DNA of 36,512 nt from Verrucomicrobiales bacterium (GTDB lineage Bacteria > Verrucomicrobiota > Verrucomicrobiia > Limisphaerales > UBA9464), in the NCBI GenBank assembly GCA_027489875.1, contig JAIXZE010000042.1, forward strand, positions 1-36,512. The letters run 5' to 3'. Made by a program: the position numbers and the translations under genes. Every line of letters begins with the position of its first letter. Positions within the stretch are counted from its first letter, which is position 1. Below the pieces are notes generated by a model. That model was not told the origin of the DNA, did no database searches, and saw only the letters and a program-made list of their open reading frames with translations. Shown piece by piece: positions 1 through 8,996 of this stretch.

Positions 1-87
1 GACGATCGCTGATTTCTGATAGGAGATCAGGTCGGCGTAGCCGCCGTGGGGCGGGATGAAACCGTCCGGGCCGTTGGGTTCGGGCAT
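1..87 (-). CDS. Four-helix-bundle suffix-type protein, N-terminal fragment
   Basis: An open minus-strand frame begins at an ATG at 87 and runs off the left edge after 29 codons without a stop. The peptide begins MPEPNGPDGFIPPHGGYADL and continues ISYQKSAIV. The FIPPHGGY...L.SYQK pattern is what I recall from the start of 'four helix bundle suffix domain' proteins, small helical proteins of unknown role. No Shine-Dalgarno sequence precedes the ATG. It lies 84 bp past the stop of the preceding operon on the same strand and could be its last gene or an independent one. The assignment rests on one short motif, so it is tentative. Confidence 0.5.
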   Translation of the reverse strand, partial: MPEPNGPDGFIPPHGGYADLISYQKSAIV

Positions 88-171
88 GCCGGAGGCTCGG
101 CGAGGACTCCCGAACTGGCAAATCTGCCGTTCCCTGTCCGCTGCCTTGGACCGCTTGGCCGCGCATCGAGC

Positions 172-1677
172 CTAGTTCTTCTTCGGCTCTTCCTGCGGCT
201 TCGGCACTGGCGGATTGGTCACGGCGGGCGGCGCGTTGGTGGTGGCGCCTGACGGGATGCCGAAGTCGGCAGGCAGGCTGAGCTCGGTCCGAAGGCGGGC
301 TTGGAACTCGGGGTTCACGCCGGAGGCGGGGTCGAGGAGCCGCATGAGGACCTCGCGCTTGATGTCGGGGAAAGGGCCCAGGGGAAGGCGGACCTTGGCG
401 GACTTGTGGGTGGTGTTTTGCTGGAAGTTGGAATGGACCTTCTCGGCGAAAAGCATCAGGCCCTGAGCCTGGTCGGAATCGCCGGAAACGAGGTTGCTGT
501 AGGCGGACTCGATGGTGCCTTCAACGATGGCCTTGATGCGGTCGCGGGATGTTTCACGGGCATCCTCAGTGATGCGGTCTAGGGCGTAGTCCTCAAGGGT
601 CCACTCGGGCGGGATGTTGGAGTTCGGGCCGTAGGTCTGCTTGCAGAACTCGAACCACCGGCGGGCTTCGCGGAGCCGGTTGTAGGTGTACAGGAAGTAG
701 ACGGCGTCCTTGATGAAGTTGCGGTGGGCCTTGGCAAAGCTCTCGCGCATGCCTTCCTCTTCTTCGGCCTGGATCTGGTCGAGGTACGCGCGGGAGGCGT
801 TGTCGACCATGTCGAGATTCGGGCCGAACTGGATGCGCTGGGTATAATTGTTCGTGATGAGGCGACCGCGGTGGAAGGCCATCATCATCGGTTGAAAGAT
901 GTTCCGGCGAAGCATGCGGACGTCGCCGGCTCCGCGTCCCTCCTTGAGGCCGCGGCTGGCCCAGTAGATCGCGTGGGTCTCGGGCAGACGCCATTCGAGG
1001 GGACCGTAGGTGTCGTCCACCATCTTCATCAGGGCGGGATCGAGCTTGTAACGTTCGACGAGGTTCTTGACGCGGGCGATGTCCTCCGGGGTTTTCGGAT
1101 TGAGGAGGGCGTCGTAATCCGGACGGCCACTGCCGATGGCTTCCTGCATGGCCTCGGCCCAGTGGGCCTTGTAGGTGAGGTGAGCGTCATCGAGGTTGGC
1201 ACCCATCTTGTGGTGGAAGTGGCGTGCGAGCTCGGCGTGGATGTCGATGGCGTGCGGGTTGTACTTCAGACCCTCATCGCGGAGGAGTTCGATGCCGCGT
1301 TGGACCCAGAGCCAGCGGTCCTCAGGGTCGGGGAACTTGACGGAGATGTTGTAGGACAGGTTCCACGCGAGGTGCACCCAGACGGCGGAAAAGTGCGGCT
1401 GGAGCTTGGTGATCCAATCGGAGAGCTGGACGGCCTCGAAGTGCTTGCCCTCCTCCTGGAGTTCGGAGGAACGGATCCAGAGGGCGTTGGCAATGATGCC
1501 CCGGAAACCACCGAGGGCGACGGTGGTGAAGGCGAGGACGGGTGGCGCGTTGGACAGGACCGTGGAGCGGGTCAGGCCGAGGCGGTCGCGGTCCTTGTTC
1601 AGGCTGACCTGAAAGAAGTGGCCCGCGACCAAGGCGAGGACGGCGAGGAAGAGGAGGCCGGACTTGCGAAGGTTCAT
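172..1677 (-). CDS. Membrane-anchored helical-repeat (TPR-like) protein
   Basis: A 501-residue protein with one N-terminal membrane segment (about residues 8-24) followed by a soluble, alpha-helical region rich in Trp, Tyr and Leu that resembles degenerate TPR repeats, for example the block around ELQEEGKHFEAVQLSDWI. The tail is Pro-rich and ends in Lys. I do not recognise a named family. Its ATG overlaps the stop of the upstream permease gene by 4 bp (ATGA), so it is very probably translationally coupled to it and is the last gene of the ABC/SPFH operon. A role as an accessory or scaffold subunit of the exporter is inferred only from that coupling. It probably faces the periplasm, anchored in the inner membrane. 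Confidence 0.75.
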   Translation of the reverse strand: MNLRKSGLLFLAVLALVAGHFFQVSLNKDRDRLGLTRSTVLSNAPPVLAFTTVALGGFRGIIANALWIRSSELQEEGKHFEAVQLSDWITKLQPHFSAVWVHLAWNLSYNISVKFPDPEDRWLWVQRGIELLRDEGLKYNPHAIDIHAELARHFHHKMGANLDDAHLTYKAHWAEAMQEAIGSGRPDYDALLNPKTPEDIARVKNLVERYKLDPALMKMVDDTYGPLEWRLPETHAIYWASRGLKEGRGAGDVRMLRRNIFQPMMMAFHRGRLITNNYTQRIQFGPNLDMVDNASRAYLDQIQAEEEEGMRESFAKAHRNFIKDAVYFLYTYNRLREARRWFEFCKQTYGPNSNIPPEWTLEDYALDRITEDARETSRDRIKAIVEGTIESAYSNLVSGDSDQAQGLMLFAEKVHSNFQQNTTHKSAKVRLPLGPFPDIKREVLMRLLDPASGVNPEFQARLRTELSLPADFGIPSGATTNAPPAVTNPPVPKPQEEPKKN

Positions 1678-3473
1678 GTGGGGAGGGCGATTTCGCGCCG
1701 GGTAAGGATGATCATGCCGGCGACGCCGATGCTGCCGGCGGTGATGCCGATGACGACAAAGATGGCGCGGCCGAGGTCAAGCCAGGTGACGGATCGGCCG
1801 GTGGCGAGGGCGTCGACGGGCGAAAAGCTGGAGACCTGGTTGAGGACCCAATAAGCGTTGCCGTAGACGATCACGGACGCCTTGTTGATGAGGGTGGGCT
1901 GGGTGATGGTGCCGGTCTCGCTGTTGACGCCGATGATGCCGCCCTGTTCGACGACCTGCTTGAGCGTGCCGGAAGAGAGTCCGACGACGAGCATCGCCAG
2001 TGAGACGAATGCGGCCACAGGGAAGGAGAGGAACGAGGCGGCGAAAAGTCCGATCGCCGTGAGCAGGCCCAGCCAGCAGAGGATGACTCCGAGGCCGCGG
2101 GCGAAATTGACGGCAAAGGGCGCTTCGGGCGTGAGGATCTGGATACCTTCGCGCAGAGGGACGACCACGGTCAGGGCTCCGAGATTCGCGTAACGCACGA
2201 CGAGTCGTCCGTCCTCCTCGATCTGGTCGCCGGGAATGGCGAACTCCGAGGTTACGTCCGGTCCGAAGTTGTTGACCATGCGGAGAGCGCCCCGTTCCTT
2301 CCCGCCGCCGATTTCCCAGCCGTGATCAAAGGAGGCGTCCATGCCCACGTATTCCGGCGTGAAGAATTTGATCCGGACGAAGATGAGGGAGTCCTTGAAC
2401 CGTTGGCGGGCCTCTGGTCCGAGATTGAAGACGTAGGGCAAGGGGCGGAACTGTCCGGGAGGGACGGCCTGGAGCCGGCCTTCGAGCTGTGCGCGGACCT
2501 GCTTCTTCACGAAGATCGGATCCATGTCGGACAGCGATGGGTCGCGGCGGCGCTTCTCGAACTCCTGCTCGACTTCGGCATCGATGGAGGGGACCTCCGC
2601 TTCGAGGGTCTCGCGGGCGACAAGGATTTCGCTGCGGAGCTTCTCGAGTTGGGCGGGCTTGAGTTGGGATGCCCGGGCGTGGAGGAGTCCGTAGACGATG
2701 GTGCCGGCGATGGCAACCATGCCGACGTTGAGGACCATGATGCCGACCCATTTCCCGAGCCAGATCTGCCAGCGCGGGATGGGCTTCACCGTGACGAGGA
2801 ACAGGGACATGTCCTCGATGTCGCGGGCGAGGGTGCCACAGGCCAGCCAGAGGCTGGAGAAACCGAGAAGGCCGGTGATGGCCGTAAGCGTGTAGGCGAG
2901 GAGGATCTGGGAGAAGCCGGTGGCGGTGCCGTCGTGCTTGATGATGCTCGGAAGCACGAAGACGGCTCCGATGAGCAGGGCCAGCAGCACGACGACGAAA
3001 CGGTATCGGAAGGCGGCCTTGAGGGTCAGGAGGGCCACCGAGACCACGGCGCGGAACTTCTTCGGGGTGATGTCCGGGACGCCTGTCAGATAGCGGGCGC
3101 GCCACTCCGAAAGGGGAACGCCACCCACCTGGGCGAGCATCGCGATGGCCGTCGCACCGTCGCGCGCGGGAATGGTGCAGGTGTACTCGAATCCGCTGCG
3201 CTCGGCGGCCAGTTCGCGGAAGTGACGGGCGGAAAGTCCGACGCCGAGGCCGAAGACCGCGGCGATGCCGGCAAAGAACATCCACGGGATGTCGTTCGCG
3301 TAGAGGACACCCAGCAGCAGGGCTTCGGCGATCAGGATGGCGGAGGCCTCGATCCACAGCCGCTGGAGGAACACCCAGACCGGGCCGAGGAGAAAGGCGA
3401 GGAAGGAAAAGCTCGTTGGAACCGCGAGGCGGTTTCCGACGGAGTCCGAGTAGATTTCGTAGCGGCGCTTCAT
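1674..3473 (-). CDS. ABC-2 type transporter permease with N-terminal DUF2628-like domain
   Basis: A 599-residue multi-pass membrane protein. The first roughly 80 residues (RYEIYSDSVG, then FSFLAFLLGPVW and two hydrophobic helices) resemble the small membrane domain DUF2628. After a soluble linker there is a permease core: membrane segments near residues 155-250, a long hydrophilic domain at about 260-450 that is probably extracytoplasmic, and a cluster of further helices to the C-terminus. The phrase LARDIEDMSLFLVTVKPIPRWQIWLGKW matches the coupling segment of ABC-2/NosY-like permeases in style, but is quoted here only as a hallmark. The gene is 12 bp downstream of the ABC ATPase and overlaps the next gene by 4 bp, so ATPase and permease form one unit. 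Substrate unknown. Confidence 0.8.
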   Translation of the reverse strand: MKRRYEIYSDSVGNRLAVPTSFSFLAFLLGPVWVFLQRLWIEASAILIAEALLLGVLYANDIPWMFFAGIAAVFGLGVGLSARHFRELAAERSGFEYTCTIPARDGATAIAMLAQVGGVPLSEWRARYLTGVPDITPKKFRAVVSVALLTLKAAFRYRFVVVLLALLIGAVFVLPSIIKHDGTATGFSQILLAYTLTAITGLLGFSSLWLACGTLARDIEDMSLFLVTVKPIPRWQIWLGKWVGIMVLNVGMVAIAGTIVYGLLHARASQLKPAQLEKLRSEILVARETLEAEVPSIDAEVEQEFEKRRRDPSLSDMDPIFVKKQVRAQLEGRLQAVPPGQFRPLPYVFNLGPEARQRFKDSLIFVRIKFFTPEYVGMDASFDHGWEIGGGKERGALRMVNNFGPDVTSEFAIPGDQIEEDGRLVVRYANLGALTVVVPLREGIQILTPEAPFAVNFARGLGVILCWLGLLTAIGLFAASFLSFPVAAFVSLAMLVVGLSSGTLKQVVEQGGIIGVNSETGTITQPTLINKASVIVYGNAYWVLNQVSSFSPVDALATGRSVTWLDLGRAIFVVIGITAGSIGVAGMIILTRREIALPT

Positions 3474-3485
3474 GGCGTGCGCGGG

Positions 3486-4718
3486 CTATTTCTTCCCGCC
3501 GAGCAGGCCGGAGAGCTTGTCGTTGGCCTTCGACAGGTCGACGGGTGCCTTCGGGGCTGCCGGGGCTTCGGCGGGTTGGCTGGACGGTGTGGACTCGGCC
3601 GGAGCGGCTTCCGTGTGCTTGGTGAGCGCCGCAAGCTTGGATTCGTTCACCACGGGGGCGGTCGGAACGATTGTTGCCACGGGTTCCGCAGTGGACGCTG
3701 TGGGACGTGTGAGCCGATCGAGCACGGCTTCGGTCTGTGAGGTGGAGGTTTCGGCGGTGCCACCGCGGATGAACTCGGCGACCTGGTTTCCGGAGGTGGC
3801 GCCGCTGGTCTTGGCCTCGGCCCGTGCCCGTTCAACGACGTCGAGGAAGTAGCTCTCGAGGTTCTGGGTGGGGTTGTCGAGCCGGACCTTGTCGCCGGCT
3901 TCGGCGCGGAGGGCGGCAAGCACCTTTTCGGTGGTCTCGCGGGAAACGATCGGGCTCGTGATGCGGACCTGATCAGGCCGTGCGAGCAGTTCGTGCAGGG
4001 GGCCCTGAGCGTGGATGCGGCCGCCGTAATAGATGACGACGCGGTCGCAGAGGTCCTCGACGTCGGCGAGGAGGTGGGAGGAAAGGATGACGGTCTTGCC
4101 GCGTCGGGCGAGGGCGACGATGAGGTCCTTGACCTCCCGGCAGCCGAGCGGGTCGAGGCCGGCGGTGGGTTCGTCGAGGATGATGAGGTCGGGATCGTTG
4201 ATCAGGGCCTGGGCGATGCCGATACGGCGCTGCATGCCCTTGGAGAATTCGCCGACGGTGCGGGACCGGGCCTGATTGAGGCCGACCATCTCGATGAGCT
4301 GTTCGGTGCGCTGGCGGCGCTCTCCGGCGTCCAGTTGGAACAGGGATCCGAAGAAGTCGAGGGTCTCGCCGGGGTTCAGGTACTTGTAGAGGTAGGATTC
4401 CTCCGGGAGGTAACCGATGCGTGCCTTGGTGCGGACGTCGCGGGGGGATTGGTTGAAGACGGTGATGTGGCCCTTGGTGGGGTAGAGGAGTCCCAGCATC
4501 ATCTTGATCGTCGTCGATTTGCCGGAGCCGTTCGGTCCGAGCAGGCCGAAGATCTCGCCGCGACGGATCTCGAAGTCGACGTTGTCGACGGCGCGGGCCT
4601 TGGGGCGACCCCAGAAGTCCTTGAAGACCTTGGTCAGGCCGGTGGCGCGGACGACGACTTCATCGCTGGGCGCGGGGCGGGAGGTCGAGGAGGCCGGAAG
4701 TGGGGTGGTGTTCGCCAT
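3486..4718 (-). CDS. ABC-2 type transporter ATP-binding protein with long C-terminal tail
   Basis: A 410-residue ATPase that powers the neighbouring permeases. Walker A is GPNGSGKST (residues 61-69), the signature region is EFSKGMQRR (about 157-165), Walker B is LIILDEP (178-184), and the H-loop lies in SSHLLADVEDL. The order and spacing are those of the CcmA/NosF-like exporter ATPases. The nucleotide-binding domain ends near residue 310; the remaining roughly 100 residues are an Ala/Pro/Thr/Glu-rich low-complexity tail ending LSGLLGGKK, which most relatives lack. A TTG at 4757 is also in frame, but the ATG at 4718 starts just before the domain and is preferred. Neither has a Shine-Dalgarno sequence. 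The permease gene follows 12 bp downstream. Confidence 0.88.
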   Translation of the reverse strand: MANTTPLPASSTSRPAPSDEVVVRATGLTKVFKDFWGRPKARAVDNVDFEIRRGEIFGLLGPNGSGKSTTIKMMLGLLYPTKGHITVFNQSPRDVRTKARIGYLPEESYLYKYLNPGETLDFFGSLFQLDAGERRQRTEQLIEMVGLNQARSRTVGEFSKGMQRRIGIAQALINDPDLIILDEPTAGLDPLGCREVKDLIVALARRGKTVILSSHLLADVEDLCDRVVIYYGGRIHAQGPLHELLARPDQVRITSPIVSRETTEKVLAALRAEAGDKVRLDNPTQNLESYFLDVVERARAEAKTSGATSGNQVAEFIRGGTAETSTSQTEAVLDRLTRPTASTAEPVATIVPTAPVVNESKLAALTKHTEAAPAESTPSSQPAEAPAAPKAPVDLSKANDKLSGLLGGKK

Positions 4719-4853
4719 GGGACTGGGGTGCTGGCTGCGTTGCCGCGATCCGATCAACAGGAGGCTGAAGTGGAAGCCGAGGTGGACTGGAGGTTGGCGT
4801 GGTGCAGGAGCGGGTGGATTGGTGGGCGGTGGGAGGAACTTCCGGACTCAGGC

Positions 4854-6890
4854 TCAAGCCGGGATGAGGACCGGCTTGGGGGCGTTGCCGGTTGTGGCGG
4901 ATCCGGAGTCCGAGCCGGCGCTCGGTGTGGGCGCGTTCGCGTGGAAGGGTTCGAGTTCCTCGCCCATGCGCACGAGCCGGGCCGAATTGAACACGACGAT
5001 CAGGGAGCCGGCGTTGTGCATGATCGCGGCAACGATGGGGTTGAGGTAGCCCATGGCGGCGGCGACGAGGCCACCGATGATGAAGAAGACGCCGAAGAGG
5101 AAGTTCTGATTGATCACCGACCGGGCCATGCGGCTGAGCTTCACGAGGAAGGGCAGACGGCGGAGGTCGTTGTTCATCAGCGCGATCGTCGCCGAATTGA
5201 TGGCGACCTCGGAACCGGCGGCACCCATCGCGATGGAGATGTCGCCGGCGGCCAGTGCGGGGGCGTCGTTCACGCCGTCGCCGATCACCGCCACGCGATG
5301 GCCTTTGGCCTTGGTGGCGCGGACGTACTCGACCTTGTCCTGGGGGAGGCACTCGGCGACGACCTCGGTGATCCCGATTTCGAGGGCCACGCGTTCGGCG
5401 ACGGGCTTGCGGTCACCGGAAACCATGGCGACGCGGCGGATGCCGGCCTCCTGCAATTCCTTCAGGGCGGTGGCGGCCTCGGCGCGGGTCTGGTCCTGAA
5501 GACCGACCCAGCCGATGCACTTGCCATCGCGGGCGACGAAGAGGAGGGAGAATCCGGCGGTCTCGTCGAGGTCGACGGACGCCATGAAGTCCTCGCGGAC
5601 GCCTTGATCGCGGAGGAAGGCGGCGCGGCCGATGACCACGCGGGTTCCATCGACGATGGCGGAAACGCCCTTGCCGGCGGTTTCCTTGAAGTCGGAGACG
5701 TCCGCGAGGGGAACGCCCGCTTCCTCAGCGAGGTTGACGACCGCCTTGGCGGTCGGGTGATTGGAGAACTTCTCGGCGGAGGCGGCGGCGCGGAGGAGGT
5801 CAGCCGGGGGGACGTCGTTGAGCGGGTTCAGGCGGGAGACCACGAGCTTGCCGGTGGTCAGGGTGCCGGTCTTGTCGAAGACGAAGGCCGTGATGCGGGC
5901 GGCGGCTTCGAGGTCAGCGAGGTTCTTGACCAGGATGCCAAGGCGCGCGGCGGCGGAGAGGGCGGCCACCATGGCGGTGGGCGTCGCGAGGATGAAGGCG
6001 CAGGGGCAGGCGACAACGAGGACGGCGATGACGCGGTTGAGGTCGCGGGTGAAGGCCCAGACGAGGGCGGCGATGACCAGCACGAGGGGCGTGTAGTAGC
6101 CCATGTACTGATCAATGATGCGCATGAAGGGGAGCTTGGTCTTCTCGGCGGCCAGGATGAGTTCGCGGACGCGGCCGATGGTGGTGTCCTGTCCGGCCTT
6201 GGTGACCTTGACCTCGAGGGCGCCGTTCAGGTTGATCGTGCCGGCGAACACCTGATCGCCGGGGCCTTTGTCGACGGGAAGGGATTCACCGGTGATGTTG
6301 GCCTGATTGATCGAGCCCTGGCCGGAGACGATCTGGCCATCGGCTGCGATGTTGTCACCGGGGCGGATACGGATGCTGTCGCCGACACGGAGATCGGCGG
6401 CGGCAATCTCTTCCTCGCGGCCGTCGGTCAGGCGGCGGGCCTTGGTGGGGGTGAGCTTGATGAGGGATTGGATGGAAGCGCGGGCACCGGCGGCGGTGCG
6501 GGTCTCGATCAGTTCCCCCAGCAGCATGAAGAAGGCGACGAGGCCGGCGGTCTGGAAATCGCCGGTCGCGGCGGAGGCGAGGACGCCGAGGGCGACGAGT
6601 TCGTTGATGGAGAGACGGCCGAGGCGGAGGTCCTTGAACGCCACGACAAGGATGGGCCACCCGAGGACGACGGCACCGGCGAGTGCGGAGAGTTCCGAAA
6701 CCGTTTTGCCCTTGGTGAAGAACCAGTCGATCGCGAAGGAATTCACGATGCACACCGCACCCAGCAGGGTCTGCCAGATCTTGACGTTGGTGTGGGAGTG
6801 GTCGAGGCCGCCGTGATCGTGACCGCAGTCACAATCGTTGGGATGCTTCGCGGGATCCTGGTCGAGGCTCAGGAGGGATGTGACTTGCAT
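4854..6890 (-). CDS. P1B-type heavy-metal-translocating ATPase
   Basis: A 678-residue P-type ATPase that exports or moves a soft metal cation across the inner membrane. Visible landmarks are the actuator TGES (residues 200-203), CPC in the metal-binding membrane helix (295-297), the phosphorylated DKTGT (Asp339), the HP pair of P1B enzymes (378-379) and the hinge GDGVND (537-542). It lacks a classical N-terminal HMA (GMTCxxC) domain. Instead, residues 20-33 hold a Cys/His-rich stretch (CDCGHDHGG...HSH) likely to bind metal. The last membrane helix carries HNAGS (625-629), unlike the MxxSS of Cu+ pumps and closer to the HEGGT position of P1B-4 enzymes, so Cu, Zn, Co or Fe cannot be decided. 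It lies between hflK-like and ABC ATPase genes of the same operon. Confidence 0.93.
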   Translation of the reverse strand: MQVTSLLSLDQDPAKHPNDCDCGHDHGGLDHSHTNVKIWQTLLGAVCIVNSFAIDWFFTKGKTVSELSALAGAVVLGWPILVVAFKDLRLGRLSINELVALGVLASAATGDFQTAGLVAFFMLLGELIETRTAAGARASIQSLIKLTPTKARRLTDGREEEIAAADLRVGDSIRIRPGDNIAADGQIVSGQGSINQANITGESLPVDKGPGDQVFAGTINLNGALEVKVTKAGQDTTIGRVRELILAAEKTKLPFMRIIDQYMGYYTPLVLVIAALVWAFTRDLNRVIAVLVVACPCAFILATPTAMVAALSAAARLGILVKNLADLEAAARITAFVFDKTGTLTTGKLVVSRLNPLNDVPPADLLRAAASAEKFSNHPTAKAVVNLAEEAGVPLADVSDFKETAGKGVSAIVDGTRVVIGRAAFLRDQGVREDFMASVDLDETAGFSLLFVARDGKCIGWVGLQDQTRAEAATALKELQEAGIRRVAMVSGDRKPVAERVALEIGITEVVAECLPQDKVEYVRATKAKGHRVAVIGDGVNDAPALAAGDISIAMGAAGSEVAINSATIALMNNDLRRLPFLVKLSRMARSVINQNFLFGVFFIIGGLVAAAMGYLNPIVAAIMHNAGSLIVVFNSARLVRMGEELEPFHANAPTPSAGSDSGSATTGNAPKPVLIPA

Positions 6891-6933
6891 GGCAGGAGGA
6901 GTGCGGGGTTGAAGGAAGGTGGCAACGGGCGGG

Positions 6934-8013
6934 TCAGCGCATGGGCTCTTCGCGCTTGCGCGGGGTCTGGGGTTCGCGGCTGAGGTTCAGGCGGAGTTCC
7001 TCGATGCGGCCGGGTTGGAAGAACTTGTCCTGGGCGTTGGTCAGCACTCGGCTGACCGCGGCGATCCGCAAGCGGTCGCGGAGGAGGGCCGGGTTCTTGC
7101 GGTACTCCACGAGTTGCTGCTGGAAGAACTGGGCGTCGGCCGAAACCGCCTGGACGAGTTGGTTGGACAGGCCAAGACCCACGTCGCGGGCACGCTTGGC
7201 TTCGCCTTCGGCCTCGCGGGTGATGCGGTCGTACTCGCCCTGGGCTTCGTTGATCTTCCGGGAGCGGTCCTGCTCGGCAGCGATCACTTGGTCGAAGTAG
7301 GTCTTCACGAACGCGGGAGCGGCGACCTCGACGTCGAGGGTATCGAGGGAAACGCCCACCTGATGACGTTCGATGAGGTCGACGGCGCGTTGCCGGATGG
7401 CGTCGCGGAAGGCGACGCGATCCTTGTAGAGGGCGGCGTCGGCGGAATAGCGGACGGCTGCCCAGTGGATGGAATTGTCGAGGGTGTCGCGCAGGAGGTT
7501 CGTGACGTTCGAGAACCGGAACGCGTAGGCGACAGGGTTGACGATCTTGTACCGGAGCGTGGCGCGGACATGGAGGATGTTTCCATCGGAGGTGAGCACG
7601 TGGCCGTCGACGCCAGGGGCGAGCGAGGGGTTGGGCTGCGGCATGATGCCGGCGGCCTCATCTTCCGGGGAAATGGCGTACCACGCGCCCGTGGCGCGGA
7701 TGACCTTGGACTCACCGATCTGGATCTTGACGATCTCGTCGATGGGGTAGGGGAACGCCCAGTGGAGACCTTGGGTCTTGATCTGTTCCGAACCTTGACC
7801 GACCGGGTTTCCGAAGCGCAGGACGATGGCGACCTCGTTCGGGTTGACGGTGAAGACGCAGGAGAAGACGAACGCGGCGGCGAGCACGACCGCGAGGACG
7901 CGCACGAGGAGCAGGGAACTGCCGAGCGCCTCGTTGAGCGCCTGTGACGAGGCGTCGTCCGACGGGACCGGAGCGTTGGTGGGCCGGAGGTTGCCCGAGG
8001 ATGGTGCGGCCAT
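6934..8013 (-). CDS. SPFH/HflK-like protein (third SPFH paralogue)
   Basis: A 359-residue SPFH protein. A short cytoplasmic N-terminus is followed by a single membrane helix (about residues 33-54), then the SPFH domain beginning FTVNPNEVAIVLRFGNPVG, where NPNEV..VLRFG is the usual HflK opening. A charged, Ala/Glu-rich coiled-coil region follows (about 255-310, DRSRKINEAQGEYDRITREA). In E. coli, HflK and HflC form a large cage around the FtsH protease; whether these proteins do so is not shown. Its start is 6 bp from the stop of the HflC-like gene, so the two are tightly coupled. The P1B ATPase follows 43 bp downstream. Confidence 0.85.
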   Translation of the reverse strand: MAAPSSGNLRPTNAPVPSDDASSQALNEALGSSLLLVRVLAVVLAAAFVFSCVFTVNPNEVAIVLRFGNPVGQGSEQIKTQGLHWAFPYPIDEIVKIQIGESKVIRATGAWYAISPEDEAAGIMPQPNPSLAPGVDGHVLTSDGNILHVRATLRYKIVNPVAYAFRFSNVTNLLRDTLDNSIHWAAVRYSADAALYKDRVAFRDAIRQRAVDLIERHQVGVSLDTLDVEVAAPAFVKTYFDQVIAAEQDRSRKINEAQGEYDRITREAEGEAKRARDVGLGLSNQLVQAVSADAQFFQQQLVEYRKNPALLRDRLRIAAVSRVLTNAQDKFFQPGRIEELRLNLSREPQTPRKREEPMR

Positions 8014-8019
8014 GGGATG

Positions 8020-8940
8020 TTAGCGGTTGGCGGGGAGCCGGACGCCGGGGAAGTTCGAGGTCGAGTCGCCCTTGAGCAGGTTGAAGGGCGGGGTGCGTTC
8101 GTCGAGGATCAGGGTGGAGCGATCCTTGAGGGAGCCTTCGAGGGACCGGAGGGAGAGGAGGAACACGGCGAGTTCCGGATCCTGTTGAAGGGTCTGGTAA
8201 TGCTTGCTGGCTTCCTGTTCGGCACCGCCGAGGATGCGCTGGGCCTCATTCTCGGCCTGGGCGATCAGTTCCTTGCGCCGCAACTCGGCTTCGGAGCGGA
8301 TGCGGTCGGCCTCGGCGTTGCCCTCGCCCTGATACTTCTTCACGAGCTTCTCGCGCTCGCTCTTCATGCGCTCGAACACCTTCGCGGTCAGCGCCTCGGG
8401 GAGACCGAGTTCCTTGATGCCGACGAGGTCGATGGAGACGCCGTACGCCGAGAGGGCGGTGGCAGCCATGGCGGCCTTCATCTCGCCCTCGATGACGTCG
8501 AACTTCACCTTGGCAGGGTCGGGGGAAATCAACTCGGAGAAGTCATGGTTGCCGATGACGGAGTTCTTGGCGTCGCGCACGACGTTCTCGAGCGTCTGCT
8601 CGGCCTTGAGAAGGTCGCCGTTGAAGGACTCCAGGAAGCGGCGGGGATCAGCCACGTGCCATCCGACGTACACACTGAGGATCGGAGACTTCTTGTCGCG
8701 GGTGAACTGCTGCTCGTACTTGCGTTCGAAGGTCTGCAGGCGCTTGTCGAACTTGTAGATCTTCTGGATCGGCAGCGGCAGCCGGAGGTAGATGCCGGCG
8801 TTGGTTTCACTGCGGGAATAACGTCCGAAGGTGGTGACGACGGCGACCTCGGTGGTGCGGACCTGGAAGCAGAACAGGAGCGCCAGGAACACAACGAGGA
8901 GCATGGATCCAACCAGGAGCGTGAGTGGGTTCTTCTTCAT
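8020..8940 (-). CDS. SPFH/HflC-like protein (second SPFH paralogue)
   Basis: A 306-residue protein with a Lys-containing N-terminus, one membrane helix (about residues 6-26) and an SPFH domain starting VRTTEVAVVTTFGRYSR. The middle reads ...NAGIYLRLPLPIQKIYKFDKR, matching HflC's GLHFKIPFID region in position. A coiled coil rich in Glu, Arg and Ala follows (about 200-250, SEREKLVKKYQGEGNAEADR). Length and layout fit HflC, the partner of HflK. It lies between two HflK-like genes (56 bp from the upstream one, 6 bp to the downstream one). Function by family: a membrane scaffold and modulator of proteases; the actual partner here is unknown. Confidence 0.85.
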   Translation of the reverse strand: MKKNPLTLLVGSMLLVVFLALLFCFQVRTTEVAVVTTFGRYSRSETNAGIYLRLPLPIQKIYKFDKRLQTFERKYEQQFTRDKKSPILSVYVGWHVADPRRFLESFNGDLLKAEQTLENVVRDAKNSVIGNHDFSELISPDPAKVKFDVIEGEMKAAMAATALSAYGVSIDLVGIKELGLPEALTAKVFERMKSEREKLVKKYQGEGNAEADRIRSEAELRRKELIAQAENEAQRILGGAEQEASKHYQTLQQDPELAVFLLSLRSLEGSLKDRSTLILDERTPPFNLLKGDSTSNFPGVRLPANR

Positions 8941-8996
8941 CGGAGGGAGAATGTCGGGTGGAAAGTGGGAGTGGATGGTTGTTGGCTGGGCGGCGG

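Noticed and set aside
724..3740. Long plus-strand open frames (724-1854 and 2322-3740) opposite the permease operon
   Set aside because: No family motifs, low-complexity acidic composition, and the opposite strand carries coherent genes with overlapping stops and starts.
3993..6983. A 996-residue plus-strand open frame antisense to the ABC ATPase and P1B ATPase genes
   Set aside because: Composition is Gly/Asp/Glu/Ala-rich with no domain, and it is the frame-shadow of two well-supported genes. Long antisense frames are expected at this GC content.
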